DNA of 36,297 nucleotides, from positions 1 to 36,297 of the forward strand of contig JAAZEF010000074.1 in NCBI GenBank assembly GCA_012512455.1. The letters run 5' to 3'. The stretch comes from Erysipelothrix sp. (GTDB lineage: Bacteria; Bacillota_I; Bacilli_A; Erysipelotrichales; Erysipelotrichaceae). Of the stretch, positions 1-9,878 are shown piece after piece. The notes beneath the pieces were generated by a model. It was given only the letters and a program-made list of their open reading frames with translations, ran no database searches and had not been told where the DNA came from. Both the position numbers and the translations under genes were made by a program. Position 1 is the stretch's first letter. Every line of letters starts with the position of its first letter.

Positions 1-2
1 AA

Positions 3-539
3 TCAGATAATGTTGATACAATCATTATCGCTTCTAACCAACCATTCTTTGAAGCTCTATTACCTGCGCTTAACTCAAATGAAGTAAGTGCTCCAATCTT
101 TACATCTTATGTAAATGCTGACGTTGCCCACGTTAACCAAGCACAAAGTAATGTAGGTTCAATCTACATGAACGGTTGGTATGATGATGAGCAATCAGAA
201 TATGATGAGTTTGAAAGAATTATTGATGCATCAACAACTCTTTCTGATTCAGAAAAAGAAGAACTTAAAGTTTCTACACACGCTAAATCAGGATATGTTG
301 CAGCAACAACATTTATCGAAGGTTTACGTCGTGTTGGTGATGATACCCTTAATTGGAATAACTTCATCGAAGCAATGGAATCAGATTCAATTGACTTACT
401 CTTAGCTGGTGGAGTTGACTATCGTAATGGTCAACGTATCGGTACAGATACAATGTCACTTTGGGAATATGATCGAGCAAGTCACGAAATCGTTGCGGTA
501 GATGCCCTTAAATCTATTCCGGAAATCGCTGGTAGATAA
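3..539 (+). CDS. Substrate-binding protein of ABC transporter, periplasmic-binding fold type 1 (Leu/Ile/Val-binding-like), 5'-truncated by window edge
   Basis: Frame of ORF 168..539 is open to base 3 (SDNVDTIIIASNQPFFEALLPALNSNEVSAPIFTSYVNADVAHVNQAQSNVGSIYMNGWY...). C-terminal pattern TFIEGLRRVGDDTLNWNNFIEAMES... resembles branched-chain amino-acid binding proteins. Confidence 0.75.
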   Translation, partial: SDNVDTIIIASNQPFFEALLPALNSNEVSAPIFTSYVNADVAHVNQAQSNVGSIYMNGWYDDEQSEYDEFERIIDASTTLSDSEKEELKVSTHAKSGYVAATTFIEGLRRVGDDTLNWNNFIEAMESDSIDLLLAGGVDYRNGQRIGTDTMSLWEYDRASHEIVAVDALKSIPEIAGR

Positions 540-550
540 AAACTAACATA

Positions 551-583
551 AGAGTCACCTCTAATTTGAAGTGGCTCTTTTTT
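551..583 (+). terminator. Intrinsic terminator
   Basis: agagtcac-ctctaatttga-agtggctct stem (one G:U) followed by T-tract, directly after the SBP stop codon. Confidence 0.8.
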
Positions 584-624
584 AGTTTAAATATGATATA
601 TTGTAAGAGTTAAAGAGGTGAAGT

Positions 625-1335
625 ATGGTTAAATTTGGTGAATATATATCGTTATTAAGTTTAGAACATTGGATTTACATCACAAGCCTTGTGGTTTTAG
701 CACTATTACTGTTCACTAACAAAGAGTGGATTAAGACACATCGAGACAAAGGAACAATCGTAATCCTAATTGTCAGCATTGCTCAACAAATATTACTCTA
801 TGGTTCTTATTTTGTACTCTATGACTTTAGCTTAGCAGAATCTTTACCACTCCATATAAGTCGTATTAATTCAATATTAGGAATTATTTTTTTAGTTAGT
901 AAAAATCCTAAAATTTACAATGTACTCTGTTACTTTGGAATCTTTGCTTGGCTCAGCTTCTTAGTACCAAGTCGTGTCTATGGTATTACTCATCCACTTG
1001 GCATTAGTTTCTTTGTCAATCATGTCATTACACTACTTGTACCTTACTATGGGATGATTGTGTATGATATGGAAATTAAAACTAAAGATCGAAATCTAGT
1101 TTATTTCTGGTTTTTAGTCTATTTAGTGGCAGTGATGATCATCAATCCTTTGGTAGATGGTAATTACTTTTATCTCAAACATAAACCAATCTTTGCTAAA
1201 GCACCCCATGGTCTCTATCTAATTGGACTTATCATATTCACTTATTTCTTATTTACAATCGCTGAATACTTATATCTAAAAGTTCAAGTAAAGATTAAAG
1301 GTGAACCATCTTTGGAAGTACTTCTTGATGAATAA
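625..1335 (+). CDS. YwaF/TIGR02206-like integral membrane protein
   Basis: Polytopic hydrophobic protein with family-like LPLHISRINSILGIIFL and WLSFLVPS segments; RBS aaagaggtg upstream. Confidence 0.7.
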   Translation: MVKFGEYISLLSLEHWIYITSLVVLALLLFTNKEWIKTHRDKGTIVILIVSIAQQILLYGSYFVLYDFSLAESLPLHISRINSILGIIFLVSKNPKIYNVLCYFGIFAWLSFLVPSRVYGITHPLGISFFVNHVITLLVPYYGMIVYDMEIKTKDRNLVYFWFLVYLVAVMIINPLVDGNYFYLKHKPIFAKAPHGLYLIGLIIFTYFLFTIAEYLYLKVQVKIKGEPSLEVLLDE

Positions 1336-1936
1336 AAGAAATCCATTAATTCTAGCAACGAGTCTGTTAACTCTCAATCTTATATCACTTCTCATTATTT
1401 ATTATTTGTTACCACAATTATTCATTATTAAAGATAAACAAATGACAAATACACTGATTGAAAAGTCCTTAGGCCTAATATCGATTATCATCTTAGGACT
1501 TGTTTTGGTAGTAATATTAAATCTACTCGTATCATTTGTATTAAGACACTATTTGTTTAATATTGATCGACAACTCACTTTGATTATGGGACTTCTTAGA
1601 GTGATGTATAGTGTGGTTTTATTAATAGGAGTTGTAATACTCATATTAGATACTAATTATGAAGGAGTTCTATCTTTTTATGTTATTTATTTTTGTTCAC
1701 TCTCATTTTTAGGGCTTAATAATATTCTCATTTCTATACTGTTGTATCGTGCACTAGACATTAATCGTATTGTTTCTGTGTTACTAATGATCTGTGGAAT
1801 GGGATATATCTTAGGTTCGATTTATTCATTTATTACACTAACCCTTATTCCTTACATGATGGTATTTAGTTTAGGTGAAATAGTATTCTTGTTATGGTTA
1901 ATGAGTGTAGGTCGTCAAAAACAGATACGCATATAA
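1328..1936 (+). CDS. Polytopic membrane protein of unknown function
   Basis: ATG at 1328 overlaps the preceding stop (ATGAATAA), more plausible than the ORF-track start at 1301; about six hydrophobic segments. Confidence 0.6.
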   Translation: MNKRNPLILATSLLTLNLISLLIIYYLLPQLFIIKDKQMTNTLIEKSLGLISIIILGLVLVVILNLLVSFVLRHYLFNIDRQLTLIMGLLRVMYSVVLLIGVVILILDTNYEGVLSFYVIYFCSLSFLGLNNILISILLYRALDINRIVSVLLMICGMGYILGSIYSFITLTLIPYMMVFSLGEIVFLLWLMSVGRQKQIRI

Positions 1937-1938
1937 AT

Positions 1939-1966
1939 TTGTAATGTCATAGAATCATGTTACAAT
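1939..1966 (+). promoter_or_regulatory. Putative sigma-A promoter of opuC operon
   Basis: TTGTAA (1939-1944), 16 nt spacer, TACAAT (1961-1966). Confidence 0.5.
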
Positions 1967-2043
1967 GTTTGAAGAGGATATTTTAGTTATCTATTTATTT
2001 TAGATGATTAAAATGTTTTTTTCGTTAGGAAGGTGTAATAAAA

Positions 2044-3240
2044 ATGATTGAATTTAGAAATATTTCAAAATCATACGGAAAAACAGAAGCTGTAAAAAAA
2101 GTCAATGTTACTATTGATTCAGGCGAATTTGTATGTTTTATAGGAACATCAGGTTCAGGTAAGACAACAATGATGCGTATGATTAATGCAATGATTAAAC
2201 CAACCACAGGAGCAATTTTAATAGATGAAGTTGATATTTCAACTATTCCTGAAGTCGAATTAAGACGAAAGATAGGTTATGTTATCCAACAAATTGGTCT
2301 CATGCCTCATATGACAATTTATGAAAATATTGTCATGGTCCCACGGTTACTCAAGTGGTCAGAAGAAACAATGAGAGCTGTCGCAGAAGATTTAATGCAA
2401 CGTGTCGACTTACCATTAGAACTATTGGACGCTTATCCTTCAGAACTCTCTGGAGGCATGCAACAAAGGGTAGGGGTCATTCGTGCTTTAGCAGCCGACC
2501 AAAACATTATTTTAATGGACGAACCTTTTGGGGCACTTGATCCCATCACCAGAGATTCATTACAAAAACTCATCAAAAGACTACAAAAAGATTTGAATAA
2601 AACAGTTGTGTTTGTGACACACGATATGGACGAAGCCCTTGCTTTATCAGATAAGATTGTAATTTTAAGCCATGGTGAAATTATTCAACAAGGTAGTCCT
2701 AAAGAAATATTAACCAATCCTACTAATGATTATATTAAAGAATTGGTTGGAGAAGAACGTTTATCTCAAGCTATTTTTGAATATGAAACTGTAGAGAAAA
2801 TCATGATTGATCCAATTAAAATCAATCAAAACATTACCGTACAACAAGCTGCCAAAAAGATGTCAGAGACCAGAGTAGATGACATCTTAGTAGTTGATGA
2901 ACAAGGTGTCTTGGTAGGTCGTGTCGATTTATTTACATTAACATCACGTCATAGTCCACAAACAATTGTTAAAGATATTATGAAAGAAGTAACTTATATC
3001 AGTGATGTGACTTCAATTAGAGATGCCATCTATTTTATTAAGGATTTAGGTTATCGAAATATATCGGTGGTAGATAGTGAAGGTCATCTCAAGGGTTTAG
3101 TCACTCGTTCCGCTATCGTTAAAACGGTCTATGATGCTTATTGGAAAAACTATGAGCCTCAAAACGAAGAAGAAGAGACCGTAATTATCGATGAAGAAAA
3201 GGTAATGGCCGCCATTGAAATCTCCAATGGAGGTGAGTAA
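2044..3240 (+). CDS. opuCA: Glycine betaine/carnitine/choline ABC transporter ATP-binding protein with C-terminal CBS domains
   Basis: Walker A GTSGSGKTT, signature LSGGMQQRVG, Walker B IILMDEPFGALD; C-terminal CBS pair; followed by permease/SBP/permease. Confidence 0.92.
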   Translation: MIEFRNISKSYGKTEAVKKVNVTIDSGEFVCFIGTSGSGKTTMMRMINAMIKPTTGAILIDEVDISTIPEVELRRKIGYVIQQIGLMPHMTIYENIVMVPRLLKWSEETMRAVAEDLMQRVDLPLELLDAYPSELSGGMQQRVGVIRALAADQNIILMDEPFGALDPITRDSLQKLIKRLQKDLNKTVVFVTHDMDEALALSDKIVILSHGEIIQQGSPKEILTNPTNDYIKELVGEERLSQAIFEYETVEKIMIDPIKINQNITVQQAAKKMSETRVDDILVVDEQGVLVGRVDLFTLTSRHSPQTIVKDIMKEVTYISDVTSIRDAIYFIKDLGYRNISVVDSEGHLKGLVTRSAIVKTVYDAYWKNYEPQNEEEETVIIDEEKVMAAIEISNGGE

Positions 3241-3241
3241 G

Positions 3242-3883
3242 ATGATTGAATTTATTAGTATCTATGGACAAGAAATAGTTGTCAAAATAGGTGAACACAT
3301 CTTTATTTCACTCTTTTCATTAGGACTCGGCATTTTAGTCGCAGTACCTTTAGGTATCTTAGTTAGTGCCAATAAGAAATTGTCACAACTATTTATTACC
3401 ATTGCTACTATATTACAAACCATTCCTTCCTTAGCACTTCTAGCAATGTTTGTACCACTCATAGGAATAGGTAAAGTACCTGCTATTAGTGCATTATTTG
3501 TTTACTCATTATTACCTATTATTCGTAATACGATTTTAGGAATGGAAGCAGTCAATAAAGATACCTTAGATGCTGCTAAAGGTATGGGTATGACAAGAGG
3601 TCAGATAGTCAAACAAGTACAACTTCCCTTAGCTTCACCTATTGTGATGGCCGGGATTCGTCTATCAGGTGTTTATGTCTTCGCATGGGCGACTTTAGCT
3701 TCCTATATTGGAGCTGGTGGCTTAGGAGACTTTATCTTTACAGGACTTAATAACTTTAATTTCTCGATGATTTTAGCAGGAACGATACCTGTATCGCTTT
3801 TAGCACTTCTATTTGATTGGGTGATGAGTCGCTTGGAAACAAGATTTAAGCCACAGACCACATCTCTTAAGGAGGCGAAGTAA
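3242..3883 (+). CDS. opuCB: Osmolyte ABC transporter permease
   Basis: BPD_transp_1 motifs (DAAKGMGMTRGQIVKQVQLPLASPIVMAGIR, IGAGGLGDFIFTGL); start taken at ATG 3242. Confidence 0.9.
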   Translation: MIEFISIYGQEIVVKIGEHIFISLFSLGLGILVAVPLGILVSANKKLSQLFITIATILQTIPSLALLAMFVPLIGIGKVPAISALFVYSLLPIIRNTILGMEAVNKDTLDAAKGMGMTRGQIVKQVQLPLASPIVMAGIRLSGVYVFAWATLASYIGAGGLGDFIFTGLNNFNFSMILAGTIPVSLLALLFDWVMSRLETRFKPQTTSLKEAK

Positions 3884-3884
3884 T

Positions 3885-4853
3885 ATGAAAAAAACATTAT
3901 TGATAATAAGTCTCTTAATGATGTTAGTGGGCTGTTCACTCCCTGGATTAGGAGGTTCTGCGCGCAATGATGATATTGTGGTCGCAGGTGGTAATACTGC
4001 CGAAAGACGTATCATGGCAGAGGTTTTAGTTCAAATGGTAAATCATTATCAACCAGAACTTTCTACTCATATAATTGATAATTTAGGAACTACGATGTTA
4101 ATAGTTCAGACAATTACTCGTCAAGATGCTAACTTTTCATCTATTATGTACACAGGAACTTCTTTAACTGGTGAATTAGGGATGGAGGCAACTACCAATA
4201 CTGAGGAAGCTTTTTGGAAAGTAGTCCAAGGGTATCATGAAGAATATGATGCGGTATGGTTTCCTACCTATGGCTTTGCGAATACGTATGCCTTTATGGT
4301 CAGAAGAGATTTTGCACAGCAACATGGCATTACTAAAGTCAGCGAATTAGAAGCTTTAGCTAGTGAGGTAAGTGTTGGTGTCGATGACTCATGGCTTACA
4401 CGACAAGGTGATGGATATGAGGATTTCCAAAGAATTTATGGTTATAGTTTTTATGATATCTTCCCCATGTCGATTGGATTAGTGTATACCGCAGTCGAAA
4501 GTGGTGATGTTGATGTGGTCTTAGGGTATTCGACAGATGGAAGGGTAGATGCCTATGATCTTGTCTTATTAGAAGATGACTTAGCGCTCTTTCCACCATA
4601 TGATGCTAGTGCTATCGTTTCCCATCAAGTCTTAGAAGCTCATCCAGAGTTAGAAGAAATAGTTTTGAAATTAGAAAATACAATCGATGAAACTTTGATG
4701 CAGACAATGAATCGTCAACATGATGAATATCGAATCGAAGCAGCTATTATCGCCAAAGAATTCTTAGAAGAAAACAATTATTTTGAAGATAAAGAAGTTA
4801 TTCCACTGAGTCAAAGGCCACAATACCAAGCAATCTTTGAAGGAGGCAATTAA
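3885..4853 (+). CDS. opuCC: Osmolyte-binding lipoprotein
   Basis: Lipobox-like LMMLVGC at N-terminus; OpuAC-like glycine-betaine-binding fold sequence; operon position. Confidence 0.9.
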   Translation: MKKTLLIISLLMMLVGCSLPGLGGSARNDDIVVAGGNTAERRIMAEVLVQMVNHYQPELSTHIIDNLGTTMLIVQTITRQDANFSSIMYTGTSLTGELGMEATTNTEEAFWKVVQGYHEEYDAVWFPTYGFANTYAFMVRRDFAQQHGITKVSELEALASEVSVGVDDSWLTRQGDGYEDFQRIYGYSFYDIFPMSIGLVYTAVESGDVDVVLGYSTDGRVDAYDLVLLEDDLALFPPYDASAIVSHQVLEAHPELEEIVLKLENTIDETLMQTMNRQHDEYRIEAAIIAKEFLEENNYFEDKEVIPLSQRPQYQAIFEGGN

Positions 4854-4855
4854 GT

Positions 4856-5488
4856 ATGTTACAAGAACTACTAGAATATTATCTTATTAATGGAAGCTAT
4901 GTTTTCGATCAATTCGTAGTTCACTTTCTCATTTCAATATATGGTGTGATATTTGCGGCATTGGTTATGATTCCATTAGGTTTTTATCTGGCAAGACATC
5001 ATACATTAGCAAACTGGGTCATCACCATTGCTAATCTTATTCAAACCATACCTTCCTTAGCCATGTTATCTATTTTGATGATTGGATTAGGCTTAGGACC
5101 AAATACTGTCGTCGCAGCTGTCTTCTTATACTCCTTATTACCAATAGTTAAGAACACCTATACCGCAGTTACCAATGTCGACAAAAACTTATTAGATGTC
5201 GCCAAAGGTATGGGGATGACAAAAACTCAAATGATCTTTAAAGTTGAATTACCTCTCTCAATCTCTGTGATCTTAGGTGGGATAAGAAACGCCTTAGTCG
5301 TAGCAATTGGAATAACGGCTATCGGTACCTTTATTGGTGCCGGAGGACTAGGAGATATCATTACCCGCGGGGTCAATGTAGCTGATGGTGGTTCTATTAT
5401 CTTAGCTGGTGCACTACCTACATCGTTGATGGCGATAGGTATTGATGTGCTATTAGCGGCGATAGAAAAGAGACTTGTTAGATCCTAG
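4856..5488 (+). CDS. opuCD: Osmolyte ABC transporter permease
   Basis: BPD_transp_1 motifs (DVAKGMGMTKTQMIFKVELPLSISVILGGIRNA, IGAGGLGDIITRG). Confidence 0.9.
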   Translation: MLQELLEYYLINGSYVFDQFVVHFLISIYGVIFAALVMIPLGFYLARHHTLANWVITIANLIQTIPSLAMLSILMIGLGLGPNTVVAAVFLYSLLPIVKNTYTAVTNVDKNLLDVAKGMGMTKTQMIFKVELPLSISVILGGIRNALVVAIGITAIGTFIGAGGLGDIITRGVNVADGGSIILAGALPTSLMAIGIDVLLAAIEKRLVRS

Positions 5489-5545
5489 AGCATTTCACAA
5501 GCATAAACAATGGTGAGTTGTTATCCTATCAAAGAGGTGTATAAC

Positions 5546-6181
5546 ATGAAAATACAAGTATGGTCAGATTTTAGATGTCCCTTTTGTTATATCGGGAAAA
5601 GAAATCTAGAAAATGCGGTAAAGAAATCAAATAAAGATATAGAGATAGAACTCATGAGTTATGAGTTAAATCCCAACTTTGAACCCATTGAAGGGGAAGG
5701 GACGTATGTTCAAAAACTTTCAAAAACACTAGGAATTTCTGAAACAAAAGCTCAGGCAAGTACTGATCACATTCAAACAATGGCAACTCAAGCTGGTTTG
5801 AATTATGATTTTGAATCCATTATTGATGTCAATAGCTTTAAGACTCATCGTGTCTTTCAAATGGCTAAAAACTTAGGTAAAGGTAATGAGTTTTTTGAAA
5901 AAGGAATGAGCGCTCATTTTATCGAAGGTTTAGATATTAGCGATGAGAAAGTTCTTGTCGAGTTAGCAATAAGTGTAGGTATCGATGAAACCAAAGTCAC
6001 AGAAGCACTCACTTCTGATGATATAGCATATCAAGTACGCAGCGATCAACAACATGCTCAAAACATAGGCGTACAAGGCGTACCACATTTCTTAATTGAT
6101 AACAAAGTGTTCGTCAGTGGTGCCCAACCAGTCGATGCTTTCTTGGAAGCTATCGAATATGTTGAATCACTAGACAAGTAA
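5546..6181 (+). CDS. DsbA-family oxidoreductase, FrnE-like
   Basis: CPFC active site in WSDFRCPFCYIGKRNLE, GVQGVPHFLID cis-Pro motif; start at MKIQVW. Confidence 0.88.
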   Translation: MKIQVWSDFRCPFCYIGKRNLENAVKKSNKDIEIELMSYELNPNFEPIEGEGTYVQKLSKTLGISETKAQASTDHIQTMATQAGLNYDFESIIDVNSFKTHRVFQMAKNLGKGNEFFEKGMSAHFIEGLDISDEKVLVELAISVGIDETKVTEALTSDDIAYQVRSDQQHAQNIGVQGVPHFLIDNKVFVSGAQPVDAFLEAIEYVESLDK

Positions 6182-6208
6182 AAAAGGCTTCAATTGAAGC
6201 CTTTTTTA
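6181..6208. terminator. Bidirectional intrinsic terminator between convergent genes
   Basis: aaaaaaggcttcaattgaagcctttttt, symmetric hairpin with A- and T-tracts. Confidence 0.85.
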
Positions 6209-7996
6209 GTCGCTAAGTTGTTGTAATTGATACATTTGGTAATATAAACCTTCAAGTTTAATCAATTCATCATGATTACCACGCTCTACAATCTCGCCTT
6301 GATTAAGAACTAGGATTTGGTGAGCATCTTTGATGGTACTTAGGCGGTGTGCTATCGCAATTGTCGTCCGTCCTTTTTTAAGACGAGTAAGACTTTCTTG
6401 AATTAAGTGCTCAGTCTCAGTATCGATATTCGCAGTCGCTTCATCTAAGATTAAGATTTTAGGATTAGTCACTAAAGTTCTTGCGAAGGCTAGTAACTGT
6501 TTTTGTCCACTTGAGAATGAAGCACCTCTTTCGGCCACCTGATGATCATAGGTGTTAGGGAGTTCTTCAATAAAGGTATCTGCCTGTACAAACTTTAAGG
6601 CTTCAATAATTTCTTCATCACTAATTTCTTGATTTAATAAACGAATATTGTCTTTAATCGTTCCATAATAAATAAAGGGATCTTGAAGAACAAGACTCAT
6701 CGTCTCTCTTAATTGATCAATGTTAAAGTCTTTCACAGAGTAGCCATCAATTAAAACATCTCCTTGATAAAATTCATAGAAGCGCATCATTACATTAATG
6801 ATAGAACTTTTACCGGAACCAGTATGTCCAACTAATGCGACAGTTTCACCAGGATTAACAGTAAATGATATATTTTTTAAGACATCATTTCGACCATCAT
6901 AGGAGAAAGTAACATCCTTAAATTCTATTTTACCTTTACTCACTACGGCTTCTTTTAGATCATGTTGAATAGGTGCAACTTCTTGATGATCCATAATCGT
7001 GAAGACACGACTACTAGATACAATCGCTTGTTGAAAGATTGCCAAGCGGTCCATGATCATAAATAGGGGATCATATAACATATACACATAGTCCACAAAC
7101 ATCAGCACAAGTCCTGCAGATATTGTGGCACTTAAGGATTGGATTCCAAAATAAAGCAATATGGTCGCAATGGTTAAAGAAGTTAGTAGATGGATGATTG
7201 GATAGAGTAGAAGACCATCAAGTTTGAGGTTAGCCATTCTTGCGTCATAATAGTTGTCGTTGGTCACTTTGAATTCATTGATGAGACGTTTCTGTTGATT
7301 GAATATTTGAATAATTCCCATTCCCGCAATTGATTCAGCTAACTTAGTATTCAAAGCACTAAGCTCAGAACGGGCTCTTTGATAGGAACGTGTTGATTTC
7401 TTTTGGTAAATAAATACTACCAACACCGCGATAGGAACAAATAACAAACTAATGAGTGCTAATGTTCTATTGAATATAAACATCGCAATAAGTACTGAAA
7501 TAACCATGATGGTAGAACTAAATACGACTGAAATAACTGAGACTAACATCTCTTGAATTGAATCGGTATCATTGGTGACTCTAGAGACTATTGAACCAGC
7601 TGGAGTCTTATCAAAATAACGCATGCCCATACCTTGAAGTTTTTCAAAGAGTTCATAGCGAATGGTTTGGGTGATACGATTGCCAATCGCATAGAAATTA
7701 TAAACATAAAGATATCTGAAAATGGAACTAACTAACGAGATACCTAAATAGTAACAAGCCAAGATAATAATCATTTTCATGTCGGTTTGACCTGAGAGAA
7801 TATACTTATCAATGATGTCTTTGATGATGGTAGGTCTCACTAAATCAGTCATAGTTGCTATTAAAAGAAAACCAATAGAAATGATTAATAACCATTTTAA
7901 GTCTTTGACATACCACACTAATCTTTTTAATAGTTTCCATTGTTCTTTACGTGTTAATGTCTCTTGTTTGTTTTGATTATTCATAGTGGTTGTCAC
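6206..7996 (-). CDS. Heterodimeric multidrug-type ABC exporter subunit (canonical Walker B, degenerate signature)
   Basis: TM domain plus NBD; Walker A GHTGSGKSS, ILILDEATANID, signature FSSGQKQLLAFART. Confidence 0.9.
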   Translation of the reverse strand: MTTTMNNQNKQETLTRKEQWKLLKRLVWYVKDLKWLLIISIGFLLIATMTDLVRPTIIKDIIDKYILSGQTDMKMIIILACYYLGISLVSSIFRYLYVYNFYAIGNRITQTIRYELFEKLQGMGMRYFDKTPAGSIVSRVTNDTDSIQEMLVSVISVVFSSTIMVISVLIAMFIFNRTLALISLLFVPIAVLVVFIYQKKSTRSYQRARSELSALNTKLAESIAGMGIIQIFNQQKRLINEFKVTNDNYYDARMANLKLDGLLLYPIIHLLTSLTIATILLYFGIQSLSATISAGLVLMFVDYVYMLYDPLFMIMDRLAIFQQAIVSSSRVFTIMDHQEVAPIQHDLKEAVVSKGKIEFKDVTFSYDGRNDVLKNISFTVNPGETVALVGHTGSGKSSIINVMMRFYEFYQGDVLIDGYSVKDFNIDQLRETMSLVLQDPFIYYGTIKDNIRLLNQEISDEEIIEALKFVQADTFIEELPNTYDHQVAERGASFSSGQKQLLAFARTLVTNPKILILDEATANIDTETEHLIQESLTRLKKGRTTIAIAHRLSTIKDAHQILVLNQGEIVERGNHDELIKLEGLYYQMYQLQQLSD

Positions 7997-9731
7997 CTCC
8001 TTGACTCAACTGTTGAAGGTTATAAATTTGTCCATACCAACCATTGTGAGACAGTAATTGTTGGTGAACTCCTTGTTCTATAATTTCACCATGTTCTAAT
8101 ACTAAAATATGATGGGCATGTTTAAGAGCAGAGAAACGATGAGCAATAATAATGGTTGTTTTATCATCTCGTACATCACGTAAATTATGAAGAATAATTT
8201 CCTCTGTTTTCGCATCGACTGCCGAAAGAGCATCATCTAAAATAAGACATTCGGGATTTAATAAGATAGCCCGTGCCATCGCAATTCTTTGTTTCTGTCC
8301 ACCAGATAAAGAGACGCCACGTTCACCAATGATAGTCTCATACTGAAACTCAAAGCCCATAATATCTTCGTCCACATCCGCTATCTTGGCCGCTTGTCTC
8401 ACATCATTTAGACTGGCTGTAGGGTTACCAAAACGAATGTTATCCGCGATGGACATTGAAAATAAGAAAGGATCTTGGGGAACATATCCAAAGGCATCAC
8501 GATAATCATAAAGATTATAGTCTTGAGCAACTACCTCACCAAATTGTATTTGTCCTTGGTATTCATCGAATTCTCGTAACAATAATTTAATGATAGTCGA
8601 CTTTCCAGAACCGGTCTTGCCAACAATTCCTAAGGTTTGACCAGCACGTAATTGAAAATGAACATCCGTCAGATTATTACCTTCCTCTTGATTAGGATAG
8701 ACAAATGAGTCAATCTTAAAGTCAATATCACCAGAAGGGATTTGTTTTAGTGAATCATCTTGATTTTGAATATCAGCCTTTACAGAAAGTAAATCAGTGA
8801 TTCTTTCATAGGAGACTAATCCACGATTCATTGTATTATACATAAAACCAATTGCCATCATAGGCCAATTAAGTTGATAAATATAGTTAATAAAAGTTAC
8901 TAAATCTCCAGTAGACATTTCTTTATTAATAACGAAATAACTACCCGCGATGAGACTTAGAAAAATTGAAAGGGTACTTATCATAATAATGACAGGATCA
9001 AAAAGCGCATCATAGCGTGTGACTGCTAGATTCTTTTGATATACATCATCTGCTAAGTCCTTAAAACGATTTATTTCATTTTGTTCTTGACCAAAGGTTT
9101 TGGTTACCTTGATACCATTGATGTTTTCTAAGACGCGATTGTTCATATCTGAGAACGATTCTTGAGCGACATGAAATGTTTTATGAAGTTGTTTACTAAG
9201 TGCCTGAGAAGCAATGATTAGAAATGGCATAGGAATTATAGCAATTAGTGTTAATTTCCAATGGACTGTAAAGAACATCGCAAGTAAAACGGCTACGCCT
9301 GAGAAAACAGAGTCAAAAAGCTGTAAGATACCTCTACCTGCCACATTTTGAATTGCTTTTAGATCATTGGTCGCTAATGCCATTAGTTCACCTGATCTTC
9401 TTCTTTGATAGAAAGAGGAAGACATTCGAGTTAAATGTTTAAAGATGGTTTCTCTCATTTGATTCTCAAGACTAAAAGATGAACCAAAAATAAAGATACG
9501 CCACACATAACGAAGTCCATACATCATTAGCGCAATAAGTAAAAAGGTGCCAATTCCTAATGATAAAAGCTGAGGCGTCAATTGTTCTTGTGTCATCACA
9601 TCAATCATCCACCCTAAAATGCGAGGAGGGATGATACTTAAAATAGAGATTAATAAAAGGGCCATTAATCCTATAAAATATGATTTTCTTTCTTGTTTGA
9701 AAAACCACTGTAAATGCTTGAGAATACTCAT
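7977..9731 (-). CDS. Heterodimeric multidrug-type ABC exporter subunit (Walker B with Asp in place of catalytic Glu)
   Basis: Walker A GKTGSGKST, LSGGQKQRIAMARA, CLILDDALSAVD; 20-nt overlap with downstream partner. Confidence 0.9.
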   Translation of the reverse strand: MSILKHLQWFFKQERKSYFIGLMALLLISILSIIPPRILGWMIDVMTQEQLTPQLLSLGIGTFLLIALMMYGLRYVWRIFIFGSSFSLENQMRETIFKHLTRMSSSFYQRRRSGELMALATNDLKAIQNVAGRGILQLFDSVFSGVAVLLAMFFTVHWKLTLIAIIPMPFLIIASQALSKQLHKTFHVAQESFSDMNNRVLENINGIKVTKTFGQEQNEINRFKDLADDVYQKNLAVTRYDALFDPVIIMISTLSIFLSLIAGSYFVINKEMSTGDLVTFINYIYQLNWPMMAIGFMYNTMNRGLVSYERITDLLSVKADIQNQDDSLKQIPSGDIDFKIDSFVYPNQEEGNNLTDVHFQLRAGQTLGIVGKTGSGKSTIIKLLLREFDEYQGQIQFGEVVAQDYNLYDYRDAFGYVPQDPFLFSMSIADNIRFGNPTASLNDVRQAAKIADVDEDIMGFEFQYETIIGERGVSLSGGQKQRIAMARAILLNPECLILDDALSAVDAKTEEIILHNLRDVRDDKTTIIIAHRFSALKHAHHILVLEHGEIIEQGVHQQLLSHNGWYGQIYNLQQLSQGGDNHYE

Positions 9732-9755
9732 GTTTCTTTCACCTTCAATGCTCTA

Positions 9756-9784
9756 ATTATGTCTTATTCAATATATGGTGTCAA
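9756..9784 (-). promoter_or_regulatory. Sigma-A promoter for ABC exporter operon
   Basis: Minus strand TTGACA (9784-9779), 17 nt spacer, CATAAT (9761-9756). Confidence 0.7.
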
Positions 9785-9878
9785 TAAAAATTGATTTTAA
9801 AAGATTCTCTGCTTAATATGAACTTACTTTTGATATCAACCCATGTTAAAATAAAGTCGACACAAGGGAGAATCGTCA

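Noticed and set aside
168-539. ORF-track start at 168 for the first protein
   Set aside because: The reading frame is open to the window edge with continuing substrate-binding-protein sequence; 168 is an internal Met.
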